Below the pieces are notes generated by a model that saw nothing but the letters and a program-made list of their open reading frames with translations, was not told where the DNA came from and did no database searches. The position numbers were made by a program, and so were the translations under genes. Shown here piece by piece: positions 15,171 through 24,143 of a stretch of DNA of 64,000 bases. The first letter of the stretch is position 1. Each line of letters starts with the position of its first letter. Where the stretch lies: NCBI RefSeq assembly GCF_002002865.1, contig NZ_CP019508.1, positions 1,394,501 through 1,458,500 of the forward strand, given 5' to 3'. The stretch comes from Brevundimonas sp. LM2 (GTDB lineage: Bacteria; Pseudomonadota; Alphaproteobacteria; Caulobacterales; Caulobacteraceae).

Positions 15171-15758
15171 CTATCGCGCCCCAGCCCTGGCTTCGACGAG
15201 GGCGTCGCGGACCGCGGGGGCCAGGCGGCGGGCGATCAGGTCGATGCCCTCGGCGTTCGGATGGATCCGGTCGCTTTGATTGAAGCGGGGATCCAGGGCC
15301 ACGCCCTCCAGCAGGAAGGGATACAGCGGCACCGCATGGCGCTCGGCGACCGTCGGGAAGACGGCGTCGAACGCCGGGGCATAGTCGGACAGCCACGGCG
15401 GCGCGCGCATCCCGCACAGCAGCACCTCGGTCTGGCAGGCCTGCAGCCGCGAGACGATCGAGCCGAGCGCCTCGGCGATCTGCGCCGGCGGACGCGCCTG
15501 CATCAGGTCGTTGGCGCCCAGGGCCACGACGCAGAGATCGGTTTGCATCGGCACGGCGATGTCCATCCGGGCCAGGCCATCCAGGGTCGTGTCGCCGTCG
15601 ATACCGGCCCCCACCACCTCGACGGTCTGGCCGAGATCGGCGAGAGCGACCTGCAGCCGCGCGGGCAGGGCCTCGTCCGGCTGGAGTCCGTAGCCGGCCG
15701 AGATCGAATCCCCCAGCAGGGTGACGACGGGTTTTTGCGGCGGCATCGTCGAACTCAC
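15171..15758 (-). CDS. GDSL-type arylesterase/lysophospholipase (TesA-like)
   Basis: The 195-aa protein is an SGNH hydrolase: block I TLLGDSISAGYGL with the nucleophile Ser near residue 18, Gly in block II (VVGAGIDGDTT), block III VALGANDLMQ, and block V DRIHPNAEG with the Asp and His. Family members hydrolyse esters, lysophospholipids or acyl-CoA. No signal peptide is evident, unlike periplasmic TesA. GTG at 15758 overlaps the upstream stop (GTGA); ATG at 15746 is an alternative. Its TAG stop abuts, in frame, the next ORF. Confidence 0.85.
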   Translation of the reverse strand: MSSTMPPQKPVVTLLGDSISAGYGLQPDEALPARLQVALADLGQTVEVVGAGIDGDTTLDGLARMDIAVPMQTDLCVVALGANDLMQARPPAQIAEALGSIVSRLQACQTEVLLCGMRAPPWLSDYAPAFDAVFPTVAERHAVPLYPFLLEGVALDPRFNQSDRIHPNAEGIDLIARRLAPAVRDALVEARAGAR

Positions 15759-16054
15759 CCTTCGGCGCCACCCATGTCCTGGAACACCTCGCGGACCGCC
15801 GCGACCTGATCGTCGTCCTGGAGATCGACGGACACCTCGATCCGACCGTTCAGGGCGGCGTCGGTGCGGGGCTCCACGCTGGGTTCGGCGGCGGCGCGGT
15901 CCGAGCCGGAAATGTCTTCGCCCGCAGAGTTCTCACCGCCCTCGGGGGCGACGAAGATGTCGGTGCGCTCCAGGCCGTGCTGCTGGACCAGATGTTCGAC
16001 GGCCAGTTCGGCCTCGCGGCGGGTGGCGAACGTGGTCTTCAGGGTCTGGCTCAT
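15755..16054 (-). CDS. Hypothetical protein (99 aa)
   Basis: I do not recognise this protein. It starts MSQTLKTTFATRREAELAVE, continues with an acidic, serine/glutamate-rich middle (about residues 37-65) and ends with a second beta-alpha-like segment (GRIEVSVDLQDDDQVAAVRE). The first and last parts look like the halves of a small ferredoxin-like alpha/beta fold with a disordered insert, similar in pattern to general-stress or SPOR-like domains, but this is weak. It is translationally coupled to the esterase gene. Confidence 0.6.
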   Translation of the reverse strand: MSQTLKTTFATRREAELAVEHLVQQHGLERTDIFVAPEGGENSAGEDISGSDRAAAEPSVEPRTDAALNGRIEVSVDLQDDDQVAAVREVFQDMGGAEG

Positions 16055-16220
16055 GGGAATCTCCGGTGTGGCTCGGCCAAGTCAACGCCCGGAGACACAG
16101 GTCGCTCCCGGTGTGCGTGCTTTTCCGATCGGATCGCGGGCGACTGTATGCCGTTGCCTTGATGCGGCCCGAAAGCGGAGCCGATATGCTGGGCCGACCA
16201 TGATCGATCCCTGGAATGCC

Positions 16221-17618
16221 ATGAAGACCTCCACCCTCGCCCTGACCGCGGCGCTGGCGCTGGCCGCCTGCGGCAACGCCAACTCCACCAAGGCCCAGGA
16301 CGGGGTCTTCGCCGAGCCGACCACCCGAACTCCGCCGACCGACGTTTCGACCATGAAACAGAGCTTCTCGCCGGTGGTGCGAGAGGCGGCTCCGGCGGTG
16401 GTCAACATCTCGGCCCGCACCGTGCAGCGGGTCCAGGCCGATCCCTTCTTTCAGATGTTCGGCGGCGGCATGCCGCGCGAGCGGGTGGCGGAATCGGCGG
16501 GCTCGGGGGTGATCGTGCGGTCGGACGGCATCGTCGTGACCAACAACCACGTCATCGAGGGGGCCCAGCAGATCCGCGTGGTGCTGAACGACCGGCGCGA
16601 GTTTCCAGCCGAGGTCATCCTGGCCGACGAGCGGTCGGACATCGCCGTGCTGCGCCTGACCGGCGTGACGGAACAGCTGCCGGTCCTGGCCATCGACGAC
16701 CGCGAGGAGCAGCAGGTCGGCGACCTGGTCCTGGCCATCGGCAATCCGTTCGGCGTCGGCCAGACCGTGACCAACGGCATCATCTCGGCCCTGAACCGGA
16801 CCGAGACGGGCATTTCGGACTCGGGATCGTTCATCCAGACCGACGCGGCGATCAATCCGGGCAACTCCGGCGGGCCGCTGGTGGACATGGACGGCGACCT
16901 GATCGGCATCAATACGGCCATCTTCTCGCGCACCGGGTCGTCGTCGGGCGTCGGCTTCGCCGTGCCCGCCTCGATGGTGCGGCGGGTGGTGGACTCGGCC
17001 CTGGGCGGCGCGACGGCGGTGGTCCGGCCCTGGCTGGGGGTCAAGGGCGACAGCGTCTCGGCCGAGATCGCGCGTTCCCTGGGCCTGCCCCGGCCGCAGG
17101 GGCTGATCGTCACCGACGTCTATGCCGGCGGGCCGGGGGCGCGGGCCGGCCTGCGCCAGGGCGACGTGATAACGGCGGTGGACGGGGCCGAGATCAACGA
17201 CCAGGGCGGGCTGAACTTCCGGATCGGCACCAAGGACCCCAACGATGCCGTGGCCGTGACGGTGGTGCGCGACGGGCGGGCCCAGACACTGAATGCCCGG
17301 GTCCAGACCCTGCCGGGCGATGCGGCGGGCAACGGTCAGACCATCGCCCAGGGACCGTTCGCCGGGGCCCGCGTGGCGGCCCTGACCCCGGCCCTGGCCG
17401 ACCGCCTGGGCGGCGACCCCTTCGCCAGCGGGGCCATCGTCATCGACCTGACGCGGGACAGCTATGCCTTCCGCGCCAACGGCTTCCGGCCCGGCGACGT
17501 GGTGACCCAGATCGACGGACGCCCCGTGCGCGACCTGTCCGCCGTCCAGAACGCGAGCCGCGGGTCCGAGGTGTCGCTGCTGCGCCAGGGGCGGCCGATG
17601 TCCGGGCGGGTCCGCTAG
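16221..17618 (+). CDS. Do-like (DegP/DegQ) periplasmic serine protease, lipoprotein
   Basis: The 465-aa protein is an S1C trypsin-like protease with PDZ domains. The triad is visible: His in VVTNNHVIEG, Asp in DERSDIAVLRL and Ser in NPGNSGGPLVDMDG. PDZ 1 begins near RPWLGVKGDSVSAEIARSLG, and a shorter second PDZ-like region ends the protein (GDVVTQIDGRPV). The N-terminus MKTSTLALTAALALAACGN has a lipobox (LAAC), so it is probably lipid-anchored, unlike soluble DegP. It would degrade or refold misfolded envelope proteins. ATG at 16221 starts the signal peptide; an upstream ATG at 16200 would add seven residues. It converges with the next gene, overlapping by 4 nt. Confidence 0.92.
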   Translation: MKTSTLALTAALALAACGNANSTKAQDGVFAEPTTRTPPTDVSTMKQSFSPVVREAAPAVVNISARTVQRVQADPFFQMFGGGMPRERVAESAGSGVIVRSDGIVVTNNHVIEGAQQIRVVLNDRREFPAEVILADERSDIAVLRLTGVTEQLPVLAIDDREEQQVGDLVLAIGNPFGVGQTVTNGIISALNRTETGISDSGSFIQTDAAINPGNSGGPLVDMDGDLIGINTAIFSRTGSSSGVGFAVPASMVRRVVDSALGGATAVVRPWLGVKGDSVSAEIARSLGLPRPQGLIVTDVYAGGPGARAGLRQGDVITAVDGAEINDQGGLNFRIGTKDPNDAVAVTVVRDGRAQTLNARVQTLPGDAAGNGQTIAQGPFAGARVAALTPALADRLGGDPFASGAIVIDLTRDSYAFRANGFRPGDVVTQIDGRPVRDLSAVQNASRGSEVSLLRQGRPMSGRVR

Positions 17619-18031
17619 GGCGCGATCGTCGCGGCGATGGACCAGACGTGGCCGAAGGGGTCCATGACCCGACCGTAGCGGTCGCCCCAGACCTGGTCGG
17701 CCAGGGGCGTCATCGGCACGGCCCCGGCGGTCAGGGCGCGGTTCCACCATTCGTCGGCGTCGTCGACCTGAAGATGCAGGGCCACGCCGCGCGGGACGAC
17801 GTCGGTCTCGTTGCCGTATTCCGGGAACTCGTCGGACAGCATGACCAGGCCGTCGTTGATCAGCAAGCGGCTGTGCAGCAGACGCTCCCCGTCCTCGGCC
17901 AGATTGCGGAACACTTCCTCAGCCCCGAAGGCGGCGCGGTAGAACTCGACCGCCGCCTGTCCGCCGCGCGCGGGGATGGTCAGATAGGGGATCACGCCGC
18001 CCATGAGGGTCGGGGGATTGGGGTCAGCCAT
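17615..18031 (-). CDS. VOC family (glyoxalase-like) protein
   Basis: The 138-aa protein is of the PhnB/bleomycin-resistance-like VOC type: VIPYLTIPARGGQAAVEFYR at the N-terminus, LLINDGLVMLSDE in the middle and DRYGRVMDPFGHVWSIA at the C-terminus. VOC proteins are metal-dependent isomerases, lyases or dioxygenases, or binding proteins. ATG at 18031 begins the domain. It is divergent from rarA with 43 nt between starts. Substrate unknown. Confidence 0.85.
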   Translation of the reverse strand: MADPNPPTLMGGVIPYLTIPARGGQAAVEFYRAAFGAEEVFRNLAEDGERLLHSRLLINDGLVMLSDEFPEYGNETDVVPRGVALHLQVDDADEWWNRALTAGAVPMTPLADQVWGDRYGRVMDPFGHVWSIAATIAP

Positions 18032-18074
18032 CGTCCGTCCTTTGTCCGGCTGCGTCAGTCTCCTACATAGCGTC

Positions 18075-19382
18075 ATGAGCGATCTTTTCGAGGCCTCCGG
18101 CATCCACCCCCCTGACGCACCCCTGGCCGACCGGCTGCGGCCCGCGTCGCTGGACCAGGTGGTGGGCCAGGATCATCTGCTGGGCGAGGGCGGGCCGATC
18201 CGGCGCATGGTCGAGGCCGGGCGGCTGGGCTCGATGATCCTGTGGGGCCCACCCGGGACCGGCAAGACCACGATCGCGCGCCTGCTGGCCAAGGCGGCGG
18301 GCTATCAGTACCAGCAGATCTCGGCGGTGTTCTCGGGCGTCGCCGACCTGAAGAAGGCGTTCGAACAGGCGCGGATGCGGCGAGCGGCGGGGCAGTCGAC
18401 CCTGTTGTTCGTGGACGAGATCCATCGTTTCAACCGGGCCCAGCAGGACGGTTTCCTGCCCTTCGTCGAGGAGGGGGTGGTGACCCTGGTCGGGGCCACG
18501 ACCGAGAACCCGTCGTTCGAGCTGAACGGGGCCCTGCTGTCGCGCAGCCAGGTGTTCGTGCTGAAGCGGCTGGACGATACAGCGCTGGATCAACTGTTGA
18601 TTCGAGCGGAGGCGCAGGAGGGGCTGGCCCTGCCGCTGACGCCCGAGGCGCGCCAGGCCCTGCTGGCCCTGGCCGACGGCGACGGGCGGTATCTGCTGAC
18701 CATGGCCGAGACCCTGTTCGCCCTGCCGCCCGAGCCTTTGGACGTCCAGGCCCTGGCGGCGACGCTGCAGCGGCGGGCTCCGGCTTATGACAAATCCAGA
18801 GAAGAGCACTATAACCTCATATCGGCGCTGCATAAATCGGTTCGCGGGTCCGATCCTGACGCGGCGCTCTACTGGCTGGCGCGCATGCTGAACGGCGGCG
18901 AAGACCCCCTGTATCTGGCGCGGCGGATCGTGCGGATGGCGGTCGAGGACATCGGCGAGGCGGACCCCCTGTCGCTGCTGGTCGCCAATGCTGCCAAGGA
19001 TACCTACGACTTCCTGGGCTCACCCGAGGGCGAACTGGCCCTGGCCCAGGCGGTGGTGCACCTGGCCACCGCGCCCAAATCGGTCGGCGTCTATGAGGCT
19101 TTCAAGGCGGCGAAGCGGGCGGCGGCCGAGACCGGCTCGCTGATGCCGCCGGCCCATATCCGCAACGCGCCCACCAAGCTGATGAAGTCTCTGGGGTACG
19201 GCAAGGGCTACCAGTACGACCCCGACACCGAGGAGGGGTTCTCGGGCGCCAACTTCTTCCCCGACGAGATGGAGCGTCGCGTCTTCTATGCGCCCAAGGG
19301 CGAGGGGCACGAGGAGAAGGTCAAGGCGCGGCTGGCACGGTGGGCGGCGATGCGGGACGCGAAGGCGCAGACCGGATCCTAG
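18075..19382 (+). CDS. rarA: Replication-associated recombination protein A (RarA/MgsA)
   Basis: RarA is a clamp-loader-like AAA+ ATPase acting at stalled replication forks. The 435-aa protein has Walker A GPPGTGKTTIARLLA (about residues 56-70), Walker B LLFVDEIHRF, sensor 1 GATTENPSFELN, and a C-terminal tetramerisation domain with YKNAPT-type context (AHIRNAPTKLMKSLGYGKGY). The start LADRLRPASLDQVVGQDHLL is typical. Length agrees with the family (about 435-450 aa). Confidence 0.95.
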   Translation: MSDLFEASGIHPPDAPLADRLRPASLDQVVGQDHLLGEGGPIRRMVEAGRLGSMILWGPPGTGKTTIARLLAKAAGYQYQQISAVFSGVADLKKAFEQARMRRAAGQSTLLFVDEIHRFNRAQQDGFLPFVEEGVVTLVGATTENPSFELNGALLSRSQVFVLKRLDDTALDQLLIRAEAQEGLALPLTPEARQALLALADGDGRYLLTMAETLFALPPEPLDVQALAATLQRRAPAYDKSREEHYNLISALHKSVRGSDPDAALYWLARMLNGGEDPLYLARRIVRMAVEDIGEADPLSLLVANAAKDTYDFLGSPEGELALAQAVVHLATAPKSVGVYEAFKAAKRAAAETGSLMPPAHIRNAPTKLMKSLGYGKGYQYDPDTEEGFSGANFFPDEMERRVFYAPKGEGHEEKVKARLARWAAMRDAKAQTGS

Positions 19383-19469
19383 ATTCGAGCGACGGGCGCC
19401 TTGACGAATGACGCCGCTGCGGCTGCGCGAACGGTGGGCAAAGGCGACCGCCTCCGCTAAGCGCGGGGC

Positions 19470-20198
19470 GTGACCCTAAGAACCCCCGTCTCCCTGACCC
19501 CCGAAGAGATCGAAGCCGTGCGGTCGTGGGTGATCCTCGAGGACGCCTCGGTGATCGCCTTCGCCAAGCCGGCGGGGCTGTCGAGCCAGGGCGGGCGGAT
19601 CCAGGCGCATACGCTGGACGACCTGCTTTGGGCCTTCGCCCGGTCGAACGGCAAGCGGCCGGAGCTGGTCCATCGGCTGGACCGCGATACGTCGGGCGTG
19701 ATCCTGGCGGCCAAGACCAAGCCGGCGGCGAGTTTCCTGGGCAAGGCGATCCAGGCGCATCGGCTGACGAAGACCTATCTGGCCCTGGTTTCGGCCGCGC
19801 CCGACCCGGCCCAGGGTGACATCAACGTACCGCTGGTGCGTCAGGAGATCGGCCGCGAAAGCTACATGCGGGTGGCCGCCTTCGACACCAAGGGGGCCCA
19901 GGGGTCGCGCAGCCGCTATCGGACGCTCAAGGCCAGCGAGGATGGGGCCCTGGTCGAACTGCAGCCCTACACCGGGCGCATGCACCAGCTGCGGGTGCAT
20001 ATGGCGCACATCGGACGGCCGCTGATCGGCGACGTCCGCTACGGCGGGGCGCTGACGGCGGCGGGGCAGGCGGCGCCGCGGCTGATGCTGCATGCGGCGT
20101 CGCTGACCTTTCCGCATCCGGAGGGCGGCGAGCGGACGGTGACGGCCGAAATGCCCGACGACTTTCAGGCCCTGACCCAGGCGCTCAACCTGTCCTGA
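19470..20198 (+). CDS. RluA-family pseudouridine synthase
   Basis: The 242-aa enzyme has the RluA motif HRLDRDTSGVILAAKT with the catalytic Asp (about residue 71), KPAGLSSQGG, and the C-terminal LQPYTGRMHQLRVHMAHIG. It would isomerise specific uridines in rRNA or tRNA. There is no N-terminal S4 domain, unlike the paralogue at 24140. The GTG start gives the full domain. The exact target nucleotide cannot be assigned. Confidence 0.9.
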   Translation: MTLRTPVSLTPEEIEAVRSWVILEDASVIAFAKPAGLSSQGGRIQAHTLDDLLWAFARSNGKRPELVHRLDRDTSGVILAAKTKPAASFLGKAIQAHRLTKTYLALVSAAPDPAQGDINVPLVRQEIGRESYMRVAAFDTKGAQGSRSRYRTLKASEDGALVELQPYTGRMHQLRVHMAHIGRPLIGDVRYGGALTAAGQAAPRLMLHAASLTFPHPEGGERTVTAEMPDDFQALTQALNLS

Positions 20199-21378
20199 GC
20201 AGGGCCCCGCGCTCGACGTCGACGGCCGGGCTGGCATGGGTGAACCCCAGACCCTGAAGCTGCGCCATGCTGCGGGGCGGGGCATCCAGCGCGATCAGGG
20301 CGCGGAACGCCCGTTTCAGAACGTCGCTGCGCGAGGAGGCCTGACGCAGCGCCTTCACCGCCTCCGCCCCGTGCCGGGCCAGCGGGACGGTCAGTCCCGC
20401 GAAACCGGCATTGGTGAACGGGGCCAGCGAGCCCGGCTGTTCCGGAAGGCGAACGATCACGCCCCGGCAGAGGGTGCGGCCGACGGCGACCGCCTCGTCC
20501 ATCCGACTGGGGGGCGTGCCGAGGTCGAGATCGCTGATCTCGAACAGGCTGCCCGTCTTCATGGCCAGATGACCCGCTCCGGCTTGGGAAAAGGCTTCCC
20601 GCCCGCGCCGGTTGAGCAGGGAGCGGTAGGACACCGGGATGATCAGGGCGACATAGCCGGCGCTGTGATCGCCCATGTTGAAGAGGCAGGCGTAGTCCAG
20701 CGTCGCCTTGTCGATCCGGATCAGATCGCCGTCGGTCAGGCCGTCCTGGTCCTTGCCCGTCAGGACGGTGTCCGAGCGGACATCGACGATGGTGCGGGCC
20801 AGGTGAATGGCGGTCAGGACGCCGTGCTGAAGGCTGGTCACCGGGCGCGGCGAGAAGTCCACACGCAGGTCGCGGCCCGAGATCGATGTGAAGAAGAGCG
20901 GGTTCAGTTCCCGCTCCCGCGCCGAAGACGGGGCGATCGACACGGCGGCGCGTGCGGTGTCCTCCAGCCGCGGAATCCGCGACGGATCCAGCGCGCTGCT
21001 GACGACCTCGTCGCCCTCGATGCGGTCGACGCGCCGGAGCCTGACGTCGGCCCGATCCACCCGGCCGATGAAATGGAGCAGGATCTCCTCCAGAACGCGC
21101 AGACAGACGGCCTGGGCCGCCGTGGCATAGTCGGTCATCACGGCGACCATGAAGGTCGTGTCGTCGACCCTGACCAGCAGGTCGTGCGGGCCGAGGCGGT
21201 CGCGAAGTTTGGTTTCTGTGAAATCCCAGACCAGCTGCTGTTTGCGGTCCCAAAGCGGTCCGGCCCGGTCGCGGATCGCGTCGAGCGCGATCAGGTTGAC
21301 GCAGCCGTTGGCCACGAGTTCGGAACCCTGGAGGGCGCTCAGGCTTTCCAAAATGGATCCGGCTTCGAACGTCTGCAT
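20185..21378 (-). CDS. Protein of unknown function with possible degenerate GGDEF/EAL-like architecture
   Basis: I do not recognise a named family. The 397-aa protein (ATG at 21378; an upstream ATG at 21459 would overlap the divergent gene's start) has around residue 75 DLLVRVDDTTFMVAVMTDYA, which reads like the GGDEF core (DLVARLGGDEFAV) with the signature replaced by VDDTTF. The C-terminal half contains FEISDLDLG and later GLTVPLARHG, spaced as the LEITE and lysine-bearing strands of EAL domains but lacking EAL, DDFGTG and KID motifs. If related, it is catalytically dead and may be a binding protein. This reading is tentative. Its 3' end overlaps the pseudouridine synthase gene by 14 nt. 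Confidence 0.6.
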   Translation of the reverse strand: MQTFEAGSILESLSALQGSELVANGCVNLIALDAIRDRAGPLWDRKQQLVWDFTETKLRDRLGPHDLLVRVDDTTFMVAVMTDYATAAQAVCLRVLEEILLHFIGRVDRADVRLRRVDRIEGDEVVSSALDPSRIPRLEDTARAAVSIAPSSARERELNPLFFTSISGRDLRVDFSPRPVTSLQHGVLTAIHLARTIVDVRSDTVLTGKDQDGLTDGDLIRIDKATLDYACLFNMGDHSAGYVALIIPVSYRSLLNRRGREAFSQAGAGHLAMKTGSLFEISDLDLGTPPSRMDEAVAVGRTLCRGVIVRLPEQPGSLAPFTNAGFAGLTVPLARHGAEAVKALRQASSRSDVLKRAFRALIALDAPPRSMAQLQGLGFTHASPAVDVERGALLRTG

Positions 21379-21457
21379 CGACGCATAAGCCTTGCGGCCG
21401 CAAATCGATCCAAGAACGTGGTTCCGGCGCTTCCTTTGACTGAACTGTGAAGAGAAC

Positions 21458-21985
21458 ATGAATAAGCGACGTGAATACAATGCGTTAATTCGGGTCTCTG
21501 CCTTGGCGGCGGTGCTGTTTTCGACGGCCGCCTGCGCCAGTCTGGCCCCGTATGGGCCGCAGCAGGGACCACGCGGACAGGGCTATGCCGAGCAGCGGAT
21601 CGAGCGTGACCGCTACCGCGTCAGCTACAACGGCGTCGGGGCTCCGGGGCCGGTGGCGGACATGGCCCTGCTGCGCGCGGCCGACCTGACGATCGAGCAG
21701 GGCTACGACTGGTTCGCGGTCACCCAGCGCTACATCGACGGGCGTCCGGACAGCGCGGGCGGGTTCCGGCCCAGCGTCTCGGTCGGTGTCGGCTCCAGCT
21801 CGGGACGGTACGGCCGCTACCGCTATTCGGGCACCAGCACCGGTGTCGGCGTGGGTTTGAACTTCCAGGGACCGTCGCCGACCTCGACCCAGCTGGAGAT
21901 CCGCCTGGGTCGCGGCGAGACCCCGGACGACGTCGAGGCCTACGACGCCCGCGAGGTCCGCTACAGCCTCAGCGGCCGCGAGTAA
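21458..21985 (+). CDS. Putative lipoprotein (CC0125/CC1285-like)
   Basis: The 175-aa protein has an N-terminal lipoprotein signal with lipobox STAAC (Cys near residue 26), followed by a Gly/Gln-rich segment and a region ERDRYRVSYNGVGAPGPVAD with ADLTIEQGYDWFAV, typical of small alphaproteobacterial lipoproteins (often labelled CC0125/CC1285 family). It ends in a strand-rich, Gly/Ser-rich part. Role in the envelope is unknown. The 3' end overlaps the convergent membrane-protein gene by 17 nt. Confidence 0.75.
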   Translation: MNKRREYNALIRVSALAAVLFSTAACASLAPYGPQQGPRGQGYAEQRIERDRYRVSYNGVGAPGPVADMALLRAADLTIEQGYDWFAVTQRYIDGRPDSAGGFRPSVSVGVGSSSGRYGRYRYSGTSTGVGVGLNFQGPSPTSTQLEIRLGRGETPDDVEAYDAREVRYSLSGRE

Positions 21986-23132
21986 GCGCGCGGTATTCGA
22001 CCAGCCGTTCCTTGTCGCGCCGGACCTGATCGCCGACCGTGTTGTCGACGTCCAGCGAGGCGTAGCGCACCCAGCCGTCGACCCCCAGCTTGTCCTTCAC
22101 CGCGGCCGTCGGCGTCTGCCAGCGGTAGTAGGACAGCCACGACACCAGCACGCCGAAGCCCAGCGCCACCAGCTGCAGCACGCGGAAGCCGCCTTCGTTG
22201 GCGTCCGGGGCCGGCCAGACCGCGAAGACGACCAGCCAGACGAACAGCAGCAGCGGCGTGCTGATCCGGCCGACCCATCGCATCCAGTAGCGTTCGCGCC
22301 GGACGCGCCACAGCTCCATCTGGGCGTATTTCTCGAGGTACTCCATCCGCGCGCCGATCCACAGCACCAGCCGGGTCAGGAACAGGGCGCGCTCGCCCCA
22401 GCCCTTGCCGTCGGTGGCGAACTGGGTCTCGGCCTGGTCGGACAGGGCGCGGGCGTTGGTGAACAGGTTCTGCAGCTCGCGCGTGCGCTGCACGATCTCG
22501 CGCGACAGCTCGTAGGAGTCGTTCTCCAGCCGGAAGCGGTACTGGATGAACAGGATCGACGAGACCCCGAAGAACAGGCCGACGGTGATCAGCATGCCGA
22601 GAACGGCCAGGCCCAGACCCTGGGGCTGACCGCCGGTCCATTCGGCGAACACGTCCGGGCCCAGCACCGCCAGGGCGGCGAAGGCGATCAGGGCTCCGGC
22701 CTGGGTCAGGCGTTTGGTGATGACATGGGTTCGCAGCGCATCGAACACGCGCCGGCCGTAGCCATAGATTCTGCCCCGGATGTCGGCGTCCGCCGGGAAC
22801 CGCTCCTCGATCTGGCGGCTGAACAGGACGTGGAAGCGGTCGGGCTTGTTCTCCGTCTCCCAGAACGGAAAGATGTCGAGGGCCTGATTGTAGTACTGGT
22901 CGATATTGGCGGAGATGACCCGGATCGCGACGGGATCCAGGGTGAAATAGTCGCTTTCCTGAATGGGGCGCAGGATGCCGTCGTCCGACACGGTCGGATT
23001 GGGATTGGCGGGCGGCGTGGGCGGGGGCGGGGTGCGGTCGGGCAGGTCCGCCGCGCCGGCGGGCGGGGCGGGCGGCGAGACCGGTATGGTCAGGTTCGGG
23101 ACCACCGGGGGAGTCTGATCGTCATGCGACAT
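21969..23132 (-). CDS. Hypothetical membrane protein with proline-rich N-terminus
   Basis: The 387-aa protein starts with a disordered Pro-rich segment (about residues 8-48), then a soluble part (YFTLDPVAIRVISANIDQYY), two membrane segments at about 145-200 (GALIAFAALAVLGPDVFAEW, GLAVLGMLITVGLFFGVSSI), a charged region with coiled-coil character (SREIVQRTRELQNLFTNARA), and two more membrane segments near 300-350. No family is recognised. The upstream gap to its neighbour is 134 bp. It may be an envelope or scaffold protein; no function is claimed. Confidence 0.75.
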   Translation of the reverse strand: MSHDDQTPPVVPNLTIPVSPPAPPAGAADLPDRTPPPPTPPANPNPTVSDDGILRPIQESDYFTLDPVAIRVISANIDQYYNQALDIFPFWETENKPDRFHVLFSRQIEERFPADADIRGRIYGYGRRVFDALRTHVITKRLTQAGALIAFAALAVLGPDVFAEWTGGQPQGLGLAVLGMLITVGLFFGVSSILFIQYRFRLENDSYELSREIVQRTRELQNLFTNARALSDQAETQFATDGKGWGERALFLTRLVLWIGARMEYLEKYAQMELWRVRRERYWMRWVGRISTPLLLFVWLVVFAVWPAPDANEGGFRVLQLVALGFGVLVSWLSYYRWQTPTAAVKDKLGVDGWVRYASLDVDNTVGDQVRRDKERLVEYRALTRGR

Positions 23133-23266
23133 GGCAGCGGTCTTCGATTCCTGAGGCCTTGACCGTGAAGCTTAGGCGCGTTGCGTCGATTGTCCGACGC
23201 CGTTCCCTCACCACGCGAAGCTCGGGTATCGCCGTTAACCCTGCGGCGGAGCAAGTGACGTTTTGG

Positions 23267-23701
23267 TCAGGCTCTGGCCATCGCCGCCGCGAAGGCGACG
23301 AGGGGCAACAGCAGCAGGACCTCGATCCGCACCCACAGGGCGGCCCGGGCGGCCTCGGCGAGGGGCGGGCGGAAGCCGGGGTCCGCCTTCAGCGCCCTGC
23401 TCCATTTGAGGAACTGGATCGTGGGCAGGGCGGAGATCAAGCCAATCGCGGTGAAGGTGGCGATCTTGGCCCAAAAGTAAGGATTGACCTCATAGGCGAC
23501 CCAGCCCTTGGCCCCCCACAGCACCCGGGCGACGCCGACGACCACGACCAGGACGGCCAAGGCCCCATAGCCGGCGTCCAGCCGCGACAGGCGGGGCACC
23601 GGAACGGGCTCGGCCCGCAGATAGGCCAGTTCCATGGCCAGCATGATCGCCAGTCCGAACACCAGCAGGTGGTGGACGATGGCCAGGGTCAGATCGAGCA
23701 T
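23267..23701 (-). CDS. DUF2214 family membrane protein
   Basis: The 144-aa protein has four predicted membrane helices and starts HHLLVFGLAIMLAMELAYLR, with a central GVARVLWGAKGWVAYEVNPY and FWAKIATFTAIGLISALPT, the DUF2214 pattern. A His pair near the N-terminus could bind heme, but no function is established for the family as far as I know. It is divergent from crcB with 46 bp between the starts. Confidence 0.8.
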   Translation of the reverse strand: MLDLTLAIVHHLLVFGLAIMLAMELAYLRAEPVPVPRLSRLDAGYGALAVLVVVVGVARVLWGAKGWVAYEVNPYFWAKIATFTAIGLISALPTIQFLKWSRALKADPGFRPPLAEAARAALWVRIEVLLLLPLVAFAAAMARA

Positions 23702-23747
23702 GCAGCCTCCTTCGCTTTCGGCGATTGCGCGCTATAAGCCCCCGATC

Positions 23748-24143
23748 ATGACACGATTTCTGCTGGTCGCCATCGGCGGGGCCCTGGGCTCCATGGCGCG
23801 CTATGGCGTGGGGCTGGCGGCCGGGCGGATGTTCCCAGGCAGCGCCTGGCCGTGGGCCACCCTGACGGTCAATGTCTTCGGTGGCCTGGCCATGGGTCTG
23901 CTGGTCGGCTGGCTGGGCCTGCGGGCCGGGGCCGGGCAGGAAACGCTGCGGGTGTTCGCCGCCGTCGGCCTGCTGGGCGGGTTCACCACCTTCAGCGCCT
24001 TCTCGCTGGAGACGGTGGGGATGATCGAGCGGCGGGACTATGGGCTGGCGGCGGCCTATGTTGGCCTGTCGGTCGTGCTGGCGATCGTCGCCCTGATGGT
24101 CGGGCTGATGGTCGCCCGGCGCGCGTTTGGAGCGACCCTGTGA
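23748..24143 (+). CDS. crcB: Fluoride channel CrcB/Fluc
   Basis: Fluc proteins export fluoride as dual-topology dimers. The 131-aa product shows GGALGSMARYGVG at the N-terminus, the Asn-containing WATLTVNVFGG (about residues 40-50) that lines the pore, and GLLGGFTTFSAFSLE with the phenylalanine box. Four membrane helices and length match a single-subunit homodimer. No fluoride riboswitch fits in the 46 bp upstream. The stop overlaps the next gene by 3 nt (GTGA). Confidence 0.94.
   Translation: MTRFLLVAIGGALGSMARYGVGLAAGRMFPGSAWPWATLTVNVFGGLAMGLLVGWLGLRAGAGQETLRVFAAVGLLGGFTTFSAFSLETVGMIERRDYGLAAAYVGLSVVLAIVALMVGLMVARRAFGATL

Noticed and set aside
14145..15771. 541-codon minus-strand ORF covering the DUF1989, small ORF and esterase region
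   Set aside because: Different frame from the real minus-strand genes and overlapping the better-supported plus-strand operon; no recognised domain.
23702..23747. Fluoride riboswitch upstream of crcB
   Set aside because: Only 46 bp separate crcB from the divergent gene and the aptamer consensus is not present.
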